A stretch of 6,621 nt of DNA from JAAYZM01 sp964510785. Its GTDB lineage: Bacteria > Actinomycetota > Actinomycetes > Actinomycetales > Cellulomonadaceae. Shown piece after piece: positions 1-5,672 of the stretch (position 1 is the stretch's first letter; each line of letters begins with the position of its first letter). Under the pieces are notes generated by a model. It saw only the letters and a program-made list of their open reading frames with translations. It was not told the DNA's origin and made no database searches. Position numbers and translations under genes: made by a program. The DNA is taken from contig CAZECM010000132.1 of the NCBI GenBank assembly GCA_964510785.1, forward strand, positions 1 to 6,621. Direction: 5' to 3'.

Positions 1-462
1 GGACCGGATCATCGCCGCGCCCTCGGTGATCCGCCGCAGCGCCTCCCCGAGGTTCGTCGCGCCGCACACGAACGGCACGGTGAACCGCCACTTGTCGATG
101 TGGTTCGCGTAGTCCGCGGGCGTGAGCACCTCGGACTCGTCGACGTAGTCGACGCCCAGCGCCTGCAGCACCTGCGCCTCGACGAAGTGCCCGATGCGGG
201 CCTTGGCCATGACGGGGATCGAGACGGCCGCGACGATGCCGTCGATCATGTCCGGGTCGGACATGCGCGAGACGCCGCCCTGGGCGCGGATGTCCGCGGG
301 GACGCGCTCGAGAGCCATGACGGCGACGGCGCCGGCGTCCTCCGCGATCTTCGCCTGGTCCGGCGTGACGACGTCCATGATGACGCCGCCCTTGAGCATC
401 TCCGCCATCCCGCGCTTGACGCGGGTGGTGCCTGCGACGGGCTCGGACTGGGAGTCGACCAC
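1..462 (-). CDS. pdxS: Pyridoxal 5'-phosphate synthase lyase subunit PdxS, 5' part (runs off the left edge)
   Basis: PdxS (Pdx1) is the synthase subunit of the DXP-independent vitamin B6 pathway. It condenses ribose 5-phosphate, glyceraldehyde 3-phosphate and ammonia into PLP, with ammonia supplied by the glutaminase PdxT. The window holds the first 154 codons. They read as a typical PdxS (beta/alpha)8 barrel, with GGVIMDVV around residue 30, ALERVPADIR near 51-60, and MAKARIGH with K87. D30 and K87 correspond to B. subtilis D24 and K81, the lysine that binds the sugar phosphate. The second catalytic lysine (K149 in B. subtilis) would be residue 155, one codon outside the window, so its presence cannot be judged. 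I chose GTG at 462 because GTGAGG sits 6 nt upstream. An in-frame GTG at 474 is the alternative, but it lies inside that ribosome binding site. The identity is very sure; the start is moderately sure. A downstream pdxT would be expected but is not visible. Confidence 0.97.
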   Translation of the reverse strand, partial: MVDSQSEPVAGTTRVKRGMAEMLKGGVIMDVVTPDQAKIAEDAGAVAVMALERVPADIRAQGGVSRMSDPDMIDGIVAAVSIPVMAKARIGHFVEAQVLQALGVDYVDESEVLTPADYANHIDKWRFTVPFVCGATNLGEALRRITEGAAMIRS

Positions 463-468
463 TACGGA

Positions 469-474
469 CCTCAC
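469..474 (-). promoter_or_regulatory. Ribosome binding site of pdxS
   Basis: GTGAGG on the minus strand lies 6 nt before the GTG at 462. It decides between the two in-frame GTG codons at 462 and 474, because the upstream GTG is part of the site itself. Confidence 0.55.
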
Positions 475-485
475 TGGAGCTGAGT

Positions 486-501
486 CGGGCGCGCGCGCCC
501 G
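486..501. repeat. 16-bp perfect palindrome in the pdxS leader
   Basis: CGGGCGCGCGCGCCCG is a perfect 16-bp palindrome with an alternating CG core. It lies about 24 bp upstream of the pdxS start and, if the proposed promoter is right, inside the 5' untranslated leader. It could be a dimeric regulator site, an mRNA hairpin, or only a by-product of high G+C. No known operator consensus was recognised. Confidence 0.5.
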
Positions 502-543
502 CGAGACGGTGCCGTCGGCGTGCGCCGCGACCGGGAACACCCC

Positions 544-549
544 ATCGTA
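544..549 (-). promoter_or_regulatory. Candidate -10 element for pdxS
   Basis: Read on the minus strand, TACGAT followed by GGGG fits the TAnnnT pattern of actinobacterial housekeeping promoters. It is the best A/T-containing hexamer in the 151-bp gap. It would start transcription near 537 and give a leader of roughly 75 nt. No good -35 hexamer is visible at 16-19 bp spacing, so the call rests on the -10 alone and on pdxS needing a promoter after the gap. Confidence 0.35.
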
Positions 550-551
550 GT

Positions 552-568
552 CCGGGCGCACCGGGCGC
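552..568. repeat. Tandem 8-bp direct repeat beside the pdxS -10
   Basis: CCGGGCGC occurs twice (552-559 and 561-568), separated by a single A. The pair fills the space immediately upstream of the candidate -10, where the -35/-10 spacer would be. A regulator bound there would block the promoter. MocR/PdxR-type regulators are known to control pdxST in some actinobacteria, but no match to a published site is claimed. Confidence 0.4.
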
Positions 569-596
569 TCGCCACGGCATTCGCCCGTGAGACGGC

Positions 597-613
597 GCGG
601 GCGTCGAGCCCGC
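597..613 (-). terminator. Possible weak terminator hairpin after prsW
   Basis: A perfect 6-bp G+C stem (GCGGGC/GCCCGC) with a 5-nt loop begins at the base directly after the prsW stop codon. No U-rich tract follows, so it is not a canonical intrinsic terminator. It may act as a stem-only terminator of the kind proposed in actinobacteria, or simply protect the 3' end. Confidence 0.3.
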
Positions 614-1729
614 TCAGACCCCGAGCACCTGGGTCACGCGCGCCCTGGCGGTGGCGGCCCACGCGGCGAGCACCTGCTCGTCCGCGATCCCCTCCACGCC
701 CACCCGGCGGTGCAGCACGCGGTGACGCTGGTAGGCGAGCGCCGTCGCGGCGTCCTGGAACTCGCGCAACGCGCGCTCTCCCGGCGCCCCGCGCGCGGCC
801 GACGCCCAGCGCCGTGCCTGTGCCCGGCGTGACAGCGAGCTGAGCATGTGGAGGTCCGCCGCCGAGAACCACCCCGCACCCTGGTAGGGCGCGAGGCCCT
901 GCGCGACGGCGAGCCCCTCCTTCTTGCGCAACCAGAGCACGAGCACCACGGCCCCGACGAAGAGCGGCACCTGCACGAAGATGTACGCGATCAGGAACCC
1001 CGTCCCGTCGGCGAGCATCGCCGAACCGTTCCACAGCGCGTGGAGCGCGACCGCACCGAGCCAGCCGAGGGCCCCGGCCCACACCCAGGTGAACCCACCG
1101 CGGCGCGCGGCCCAGCCGAGTGCGAGCCCGAGGCACGCCGTGAACATGAGATGGGCGAACGGCGAGAACAGGGCGCGCAGCGCGAACACGAGCGCGACCG
1201 ACGCCCCCTCCGTCCCGCCGTACTGATGGGCCTCGGCGAAGTACAGGACGTCCTCGACGACGGCGAACCCCGTGGCGACCGTCGCCGCGTACACGAGCCC
1301 GTCCACGGGCCCGTCGACGTGCCGGCGCCACCTCAGGAAGATGAGCAGGACGCCGAGCCCCTTCGCCGTCTCCTCGACGATCGGGGCCACCACGACGGCG
1401 GTCACGGCCTGGGCGGATCCCTCGTCGAGCCCGCCCTGGACGAGCACGAGCATCGCCCCGGTGTTGAACGCGAGGGAGATGACGACCGCCACCCCGGCGC
1501 CCCACGCGAACGCGAACCACAGCGCGGCCCGTGGTTCCGGCTCCCAGCGGTCCACCCAACGGATCGCGAGCAGCAGCCCGGCGAGCGGCACGAGTGCGAG
1601 GAGCGAGGCGACGACGACGGATCCCGGGCCGATGGACAGCGCGAGGAAGACGACGACGGCGACGGCGAGCACTCCCCCGACGGAGGCACCGATGACAGCC
1701 CCCCGCATCCCCCCGCCCTGGTACTGCAT
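614..1729 (-). CDS. PrsW-family glutamic-type intramembrane protease
   Basis: This 371-residue polytopic membrane protein has the signature of the PrsW family (CPBP superfamily), whose B. subtilis founder makes the first cut in the anti-sigma factor RsiW. About eight hydrophobic segments fill residues 10-267. All four family motifs are present in order: EETAK (E119, E120, K123), FAVVE (F155, E159), FSPFAH (H193) and HALWNG (H230). A polar, basic and Ala-rich tail of about 100 residues (270-371) follows the last membrane segment and would be cytoplasmic or otherwise soluble. The substrate is unknown; no sigma/anti-sigma pair is in view. The gene is last in the operon. Its ATG at 1729 overlaps the preceding TGA by one base and has no Shine-Dalgarno, which suggests coupled translation. 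In-frame ATGs at 1768 and 1708 are alternatives; 1708 has AGGG 7 nt upstream and costs only seven residues. The family call is sure; the physiological role is not. Confidence 0.9.
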   Translation of the reverse strand: MQYQGGGMRGAVIGASVGGVLAVAVVVFLALSIGPGSVVVASLLALVPLAGLLLAIRWVDRWEPEPRAALWFAFAWGAGVAVVISLAFNTGAMLVLVQGGLDEGSAQAVTAVVVAPIVEETAKGLGVLLIFLRWRRHVDGPVDGLVYAATVATGFAVVEDVLYFAEAHQYGGTEGASVALVFALRALFSPFAHLMFTACLGLALGWAARRGGFTWVWAGALGWLGAVALHALWNGSAMLADGTGFLIAYIFVQVPLFVGAVVLVLWLRKKEGLAVAQGLAPYQGAGWFSAADLHMLSSLSRRAQARRWASAARGAPGERALREFQDAATALAYQRHRVLHRRVGVEGIADEQVLAAWAATARARVTQVLGV

Positions 1730-2298
1730 CAGGTCACGCTGCCCGGCCGTGGCATGGCGTCGGGCCATGCGTCGTCGATCTCGATCGTCTGCGGCATCTC
1801 GGCGTGCCCGGCGAGCCGGAAGGCGCGCACGACGAGCTTGCGGCGCACGCGCTGCGCCTGGGCGACGGACTCGTTGTGGAACCGCCGTGCGAGCTGCACG
1901 CGGTACCAGGCCTGCTCGAGGTCGTCGAGGAGCCGGGCCCCGACGGGGTCGGCCTGCAGGGTCGCGACCTCTCCCGGGTCGTCGAACGTGGTCCGCAGGA
2001 TCCCGCTCAGCCCGCTCTCGACCTGCTCGCGCTCGTGGTCCGGGCGCTCCCAGTCGGCGATGTCGAGTGCCTCGAACGCGCCCGCGGCGATGAGCACGCT
2101 CGAGACGGGGTCGAGCCGGCCGGAGCTCGCGAGCTCTGCGGCCACGGCTGCGCGGCGCACGAGCTGGGTGTCGAGGGTGGCCCGGGTGTCCGCAACCTTC
2201 CGGTGCAGGCGGTCGAGGCGGTTCGCCCGCAGCCACGTGAGCCACACCACCAGGCCGAGCGCGAGCGTGACGCCGAGCAGGATCTCCGCGGTGGTCAT
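1729..2298 (-). CDS. Small single-pass membrane protein, LemA-like, unknown function
   Basis: The product has 189 residues. One strong N-terminal membrane helix (about residues 5-23) is followed directly by positive charges (R24, R27, R30), predicting an outside-to-inside N-terminal anchor with a cytoplasmic body. The body is charged and looks helical. It holds RLDRLHRKVADTR-type heptads at 27-50, a middle region, and a conserved-looking stretch near 127-165 with ARRFHNESV (137-145). This recalls the helical LemA fold, where an ARFNxAV segment is typical, but the second LemA Asn motif is not evident, so the resemblance is weak. No NUDIX box or other catalytic motif is visible. It starts at ATG 2298, overlapping the pimA stop by 4 nt, with GAGG 4 nt upstream. 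Its place after pimA corresponds to M. tuberculosis Rv2609c, which I recall as a membrane protein with a MutT/NUDIX signature. This protein could be the shorter, NUDIX-free version. It is a real gene; its function is unassigned. Confidence 0.85.
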   Translation of the reverse strand: MTTAEILLGVTLALGLVVWLTWLRANRLDRLHRKVADTRATLDTQLVRRAAVAAELASSGRLDPVSSVLIAAGAFEALDIADWERPDHEREQVESGLSGILRTTFDDPGEVATLQADPVGARLLDDLEQAWYRVQLARRFHNESVAQAQRVRRKLVVRAFRLAGHAEMPQTIEIDDAWPDAMPRPGSVT

Positions 2299-3530
2299 GT
2301 CGCCTCGTCCCGGTCAGCGTCGGCCGCCGCCTTCTCGGTGTCGCCGTCCGCGGCGCCACCGAGCCGACCCGCCGCCGGGTCCTCGCCGACCGTGCCGTGG
2401 CCGGTGCCGAGCACCATCTCGTACACGGTGAGCACCTGGTCGGTCACGACGCCCCAGTCGTAGCGCCCGCGCACCTTCGTCCCTCGCGCGCGGACCTTCG
2501 CGCGCAGCTCCGGGTCGGTCAGGACGCGCACGAGCGTGCGGCCCAGGTCCGCGGAGTCGCCGTTGCGGAACAGCACGCCGGCCCTGCCGTCGTCGAGGAC
2601 GCGCCGGAAGGCGCCGAGGTCGCTCGAGACGACGACGGCCCCCGCGCTCATCGCCTCCACGAGCACGATCCCGAAGGACTCGCCGCCCGTCTGGGGCGCG
2701 ACGTACACGTCGACGGAGGACAGCAGCGCGGCCTTGTCCTCCTCGCTGACACCACCGAGGAACTCGACGGCCGACGCCGCGTCCCCGATGAGCTCGCGCG
2801 CCTCCGCGGGCCCCGTCTCACCCATGCCAGCGATGAGGAACCGGGCGCCGGGGATGGCGCGCAGCACGGCGGGGACGGCACCGAGCAGCACGGGCAGCCC
2901 CTTGCGCGGTTCGTCGAGCCGACCCAGGAACGCGATCGTGGGTGCCTCGGATGTCCCGGTCCACCGGGGGTCGGCGTCGGCGTCGGCGTACTGCTGCGTG
3001 TAGACGCCGTTCGGGACGACGACGGCGTCCCCGCCGAGGTGCTCGATGAGCGTGCGCCGTGCGTCCTCGGAGACGGCGATGCGCGCGCCGATCTTCTCGA
3101 GCGACGGGCGGACGATCGGGTAGGACGCCTGCAGGATGCGCGACCGGACCTGCGCCGAGTGGAACGTCGCGACGATCGGTCCGTCCGCGATCCACAGTGC
3201 GAGCATGCCGACGCTCGGGGTCACGGGCTCGTGCAGGTGGAGCAGGTCGAACTTGCCGACGCGCAGCCAGCGGCGCACCCGTGCGGCGGTGACGGGGCCG
3301 AACGTCATGCGTGCCACGGCGCCGTTGTACCGCACGGGGATCGAACGGCCCGCGGCGGTGACGTAGTCCGGCACCGGGGTCTCGTCGTCGGCCGGCGCGA
3401 GCACCGAGACCTCGTGCCCGCGCGCGATGAGCGCCTCGGCAAGGTCGCGGATGTGGAACTGCACACCGCCGGGCACGTCGAAGGAGTACGGGCTGACGAT
3501 GCCGATGCGCAAGTGCTTGCGGGCGGTCAT
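2295..3530 (-). CDS. pimA: Phosphatidylinositol alpha-mannosyltransferase PimA
   Basis: PimA (GT4, GT-B fold) transfers mannose from GDP-mannose to the 2-position of the inositol of PI on the inner face of the membrane, making PIM1, the first committed step to PIMs, lipomannan and lipoarabinomannan. The protein is 411 residues. The N-terminal domain carries PYSFDVPGGVQ (G21-G22 loop), YNGAVAR (68-74), LHLHEP (97-102) and FHSA with H124, which corresponds to H118 of the M. smegmatis enzyme. The C-terminal domain carries FLGRLDEPRKG (R204 and K210, matching R196 and K202) and TGGESFGIVLVEAM (E284 and E292), the EX7E nucleotide-sugar motif. After about residue 372 comes a disordered-looking Gly/Ala/Asp/Glu-rich tail of about 40 residues that I would not expect in the core enzyme. 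The ATG at 3530 overlaps the patA stop by 4 nt (ATGA) and has GAGG 4 nt upstream. Close agreement with mycobacterial PimA over the whole core makes the assignment firm. Confidence 0.96.
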   Translation of the reverse strand: MTARKHLRIGIVSPYSFDVPGGVQFHIRDLAEALIARGHEVSVLAPADDETPVPDYVTAAGRSIPVRYNGAVARMTFGPVTAARVRRWLRVGKFDLLHLHEPVTPSVGMLALWIADGPIVATFHSAQVRSRILQASYPIVRPSLEKIGARIAVSEDARRTLIEHLGGDAVVVPNGVYTQQYADADADPRWTGTSEAPTIAFLGRLDEPRKGLPVLLGAVPAVLRAIPGARFLIAGMGETGPAEARELIGDAASAVEFLGGVSEEDKAALLSSVDVYVAPQTGGESFGIVLVEAMSAGAVVVSSDLGAFRRVLDDGRAGVLFRNGDSADLGRTLVRVLTDPELRAKVRARGTKVRGRYDWGVVTDQVLTVYEMVLGTGHGTVGEDPAAGRLGGAADGDTEKAAADADRDEAT

Positions 3531-4480
3531 CGGACCTCGTCCCTGTCCGCCGTGGTGCGCGCGTAGCGCTCGGGGTCGAGGTCCGCGACGAAGACCTTCT
3601 GGAGCATGTGCCAGTCCTGCGGGTGGTCCACGATGTCGCGGGCCAAGGTGTCGAGCCAGCCCTGCGTGACGTGACGCACCCGATCCGTGCGCGGCACGTC
3701 GGCGGGCAGCTCGACGGCGGGATGGAACCGCAGCACGATCCCCCAGCGCGAGCCGGCCGCCCGCCGCCGCGCGCCGTGCAGGCGCTCGTAGAAGATCCCG
3801 GTGGGGACCACGGGCGCCCCGGTGGCGATGCCGAGCGCGGCGGGGCCGACGGCGACCCTGGTGCGCTCGCCGAACAACTCGACCTCGACCCCGCTCGACG
3901 TGAGGTCGCGGTCCGCGAGCAGCGGGACGAGCTGACCTCCGCCGCGCACGATCCGCACGAGCTGGCGGAACACGTCCCCGCCGCTCTCGAGCGGTACGAC
4001 TGAGATCCCGATGCCCTCGCGCAGCGCGACGAACTCCTCGAAGAGCTCGCGCGGCTCGAGCACCTCGGCGACCGAGGTCACGGGAGCGAGCTCCCGGGCG
4101 GCCCACGCGCCCGCGAGGTCCCAGTTGCCCATGTGCGTCAGGGCGAGCACCACGGAGCGTCCCTCGCCGAAGTGCTCGCGCAGCACCTCGTGGCCCTCGG
4201 GACGCACCCGGGCCTGGAGCTGCTCCGCCCCGAGCCGGTGCACCTCGAAGATCTCTGCGTAGTAGCGCAGGTAGGAGGCCATCCCGGCGCGGCTGAGCCG
4301 CCGGATCCCCCGCGCGTCGAGCTCGGGACGCACCCGGCGCAGGTTGGCCTCGAGCTGGCGCACACCGCCGACGCGCGCGACCCAGGCCACGAGGGCCGCC
4401 GCCGCGCACGCGAACCGCACGAGGCCGATCGGAGCACGCTGGGCCAGCCGCCACACCCGGGCGAACGCCGTCCCGGACAT
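3527..4480 (-). CDS. patA: Phosphatidylinositol mannoside acyltransferase (PatA type)
   Basis: This is a lysophospholipid acyltransferase/LpxL-HtrB superfamily member that in mycobacteria moves palmitoyl from palmitoyl-CoA to the 6-position of the PimA-added mannose, giving acylated PIM1/PIM2. The product is 317 residues, close to the 316 I recall for Rv2611c. An N-terminal amphipathic to hydrophobic stretch (about 15-36) should associate it with the inner leaflet of the plasma membrane. The superfamily HX4D motif is intact as THMGNWD (H116, D121). The downstream block LLADRDLTSSGVEVELFGE (187-205) and GPAALGIATGAPVVPTGIF (212-230) are the usual substrate-cleft blocks. The ATG at 4480 overlaps the pgsA stop by one base (TGATG), and a good GGAGAAGG ribosome binding site lies 4 nt upstream, inside the end of pgsA. 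Its place between pgsA and pimA supports the PIM-specific role over a general acyltransferase. Confidence 0.93.
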   Translation of the reverse strand: MSGTAFARVWRLAQRAPIGLVRFACAAAALVAWVARVGGVRQLEANLRRVRPELDARGIRRLSRAGMASYLRYYAEIFEVHRLGAEQLQARVRPEGHEVLREHFGEGRSVVLALTHMGNWDLAGAWAARELAPVTSVAEVLEPRELFEEFVALREGIGISVVPLESGGDVFRQLVRIVRGGGQLVPLLADRDLTSSGVEVELFGERTRVAVGPAALGIATGAPVVPTGIFYERLHGARRRAAGSRWGIVLRFHPAVELPADVPRTDRVRHVTQGWLDTLARDIVDHPQDWHMLQKVFVADLDPERYARTTADRDEVR

Positions 4481-5088
4481 CAGGCCTTCTCCCGCAGCTG
4501 GGCGCGCACGGCGGCCGCTCGCTGCCCGATCGTGACGAGGGCGGCGAGGCTCAACAGCGCGAGAGCCACGGTGAGCACGACGACGGGCGCCCCCATGCCG
4601 ACCGCACCCGTGGCGACGAGGACGACGGCGAGCCGGTCGGCGCGCTCGGCGATCCCGACGTTCGCGGTGAGGCCGAGCCCCTCGGCGCGCGCACGGGCGT
4701 AGGGCACCACGGAGCCCAGGACGAGGCTCGACAGGGCGAGCAGCGCCGTGAGCCGGTGATCGCCGGCGCCCGTGAACCAGACGATGAGGCCGGCGAAGAT
4801 CGCGGCGTCGGCCACCCTGTCGAGCGTCGAGTCGAGGAACGCCCCCCACGGCCCGGAGCGGCCCGAGAGCCGGGCCATCGTGCCGTCGAGCGAGTCCGTC
4901 AGGACGAACAGCGCGATCACGAGCGTGCCGAGCAGCAGGTGGCCCGTCGGGTACGCCCAGAGCGAGGCCACGACGACGACGACGGTCCCCGTCACCGTCA
5001 CGACGTCGGGACTGACCCCACGGGCGAGCAGGAAGCGGGCGACGGGCGTCGCGACCCGGGTCGCGACGTCACGCAGTCGGTTCAGCAC
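4480..5088 (-). CDS. pgsA: Phosphatidylinositol phosphate synthase (CDP-alcohol phosphatidyltransferase)
   Basis: The enzyme couples CDP-diacylglycerol with L-myo-inositol 1-phosphate to give PI phosphate, which is then dephosphorylated to PI, the lipid acceptor of PimA. The 202-residue protein has about six membrane segments. The complete CDP-alcohol phosphotransferase signature D-x2-D-G-x2-A-R-x8-G-x3-D-x3-D lies at residues 65-90 (D65, D68, G69, A72, R73, G82, D86, D90), giving the metal and CDP site. A basic stretch, YARARAEGLG (130-139), probably faces the inositol phosphate pocket. The family also includes phosphatidylglycerol phosphate and cardiolipin synthases, but the position before patA and pimA favours PI phosphate synthase (mycobacterial PgsA1, Rv2612c). 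The start is GTG 5088, 7 nt after AGAGGA. Codons 7-14 contain a 22-bp perfect palindrome, described separately. Confidence 0.94.
   Translation of the reverse strand: MLNRLRDVATRVATPVARFLLARGVSPDVVTVTGTVVVVVASLWAYPTGHLLLGTLVIALFVLTDSLDGTMARLSGRSGPWGAFLDSTLDRVADAAIFAGLIVWFTGAGDHRLTALLALSSLVLGSVVPYARARAEGLGLTANVGIAERADRLAVVLVATGAVGMGAPVVVLTVALALLSLAALVTIGQRAAAVRAQLREKA
5047..5068. repeat. 22-bp perfect palindrome inside the 5' end of pgsA
   Basis: Two copies of the self-palindrome GTCGCGAC flank CCGG, and one more C/G pair on each side extends the symmetry to 22 bp without a mismatch. On the mRNA it could fold into a 9-bp stem with a CCGG loop, 20-42 nt after the start codon. It encodes the short repeat V-A-T-R-V-A-T at residues 8-14, so it may come from that peptide repeat and codon bias alone. 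Confidence 0.6.
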
Positions 5089-5095
5089 GGCGCGG

Positions 5096-5101
5096 TCCTC
5101 T
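5096..5101 (-). promoter_or_regulatory. Ribosome binding site of pgsA
   Basis: AGAGGA on the minus strand lies 7 nt before the GTG at 5088, in the 18-nt gap after the HIT gene. It supports the non-ATG start chosen for pgsA. Confidence 0.7.
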
Positions 5102-5106
5102 CGCCC

Positions 5107-5670
5107 TCACGCGCCGGGCGCCGGCGCCGGGTCGGCGCTCGGCCACGTCGCGGCGAGACGCTCTCGCGTGGCGCCCAGCAGCTCGGGCAGCGACTTCGTC
5201 CGGGCCACGATGGGAAGGAAGTTCGCATCACCTCGCCAGCGCGGGACGGCGTGCTGGTGCACGTGCCCCGTGATGCCGGCGCCGGCGACCGCGCCGAGGT
5301 TCATGCCGAGGTTGACGCCGTCGGCCCCGTAGCTCTCGCGCAGCACGCGCACGGCCGTCTGGGTGAGCAACGCCATCTCGACGGCCTCCTCGCGGTCGAG
5401 GTCCGTGTAGTCCCCGACATGCCGGTAGGGGCACACGAGCACGTGGCCCGTGTTGTAGGGGTAGCGGTTGAGCACGACGTAGCAGTGCGTGCCGCGCGCG
5501 ACGACGAGGCCGTCGGCGTCGGACATCGTCGGCACGGCGCAGAACGGGCAGTCCTTGGGGTCGCCCGCTCCCGCGACGGGCCGTGCGGGCCCGTCGATGT
5601 ACGTCATGCGGTGCGGCGTCCAGAGCCTCTCGTAGCCGTCCGGGTCGCCGGCGAGTACGTCGTCCCCCAC
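5107..5670 (-). CDS. HIT-domain protein, probable Ap4A phosphorylase-type nucleotide hydrolase/transferase
   Basis: The product is a 187-residue histidine-triad protein. The nucleotide-binding half reads VVLNRYPYNTGHVLVCPYRHV (65-85), and the triad is HVHQHAV (H136, H138, H140); H138 or H140 would carry the nucleotidylated intermediate. A CPFC knuckle (C41, C44), with H84 and H136 as likely partners, gives the zinc site seen in many HIT enzymes. The M. tuberculosis gene in the same place, Rv2613c, is described as a diadenosine tetraphosphate phosphorylase, and the shared segments LWTPxRMxY and HxxVPRWxGDANF support orthology. Ap4A is a by-product of aminoacyl-tRNA synthetases, so its place two bases after thrS makes sense. 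I chose GTG 5670, just after the thrS stop, because the LWTPHRM block (17-22) conserved with Rv2613c would be lost with the ATG at 5607. No clear ribosome binding site precedes it; translational coupling to thrS is likely. The exact substrate is inferred. Confidence 0.9.
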   Translation of the reverse strand: MGDDVLAGDPDGYERLWTPHRMTYIDGPARPVAGAGDPKDCPFCAVPTMSDADGLVVARGTHCYVVLNRYPYNTGHVLVCPYRHVGDYTDLDREEAVEMALLTQTAVRVLRESYGADGVNLGMNLGAVAGAGITGHVHQHAVPRWRGDANFLPIVARTKSLPELLGATRERLAATWPSADPAPAPGA

Positions 5671-5672
5671 CG

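Noticed and set aside
471..1559. Minus-strand frame (362 codons) overlapping prsW in another frame and running into the pdxS upstream gap
   Set aside because: The translation is Arg/Gly-rich shadow sequence, whereas the prsW frame there has ordered membrane segments and all protease motifs.
848..2431. Long plus-strand open frame (527 codons) opposite prsW and the membrane protein gene
   Set aside because: It is antisense to two convincing genes, has an Arg/Glu/Pro/His-rich composition with no recognisable domain, and is the usual by-product of a high-G+C third codon position on the other strand.
2970..2987. Three tandem GTCGGC hexamers in pimA
   Set aside because: They encode an Ala-Asp surface loop (residues 182-187) between conserved blocks. 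The run is too short to suggest a functional repeat.
2397..3566. Plus-strand open frame (389 codons) opposite pimA
   Set aside because: It is antisense to a firmly identified PimA; its low-complexity, Asp/Arg/His-rich translation carries no family motif.
4081..4096. Inverted repeat with 7-bp arms and a 2-nt gap in patA
   Set aside because: Short G+C-rich inverted repeats of this size are expected by chance here, and it lies mid-gene with no regulatory context.
3531..4454. Open upstream extension of the pimA frame through patA
   Set aside because: The frame stays open only because stop codons are rare at this G+C. PimA homology begins at the ATG at 3530, and patA is clearly coded in another frame.
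4970..4984. ACG trinucleotide run in pgsA, and similar GAC runs near 1610-1660 in prsW
   Set aside because: They encode poly-Val in membrane helices with GTC as the preferred codon. There is no sign of frameshift or variable repeat function.
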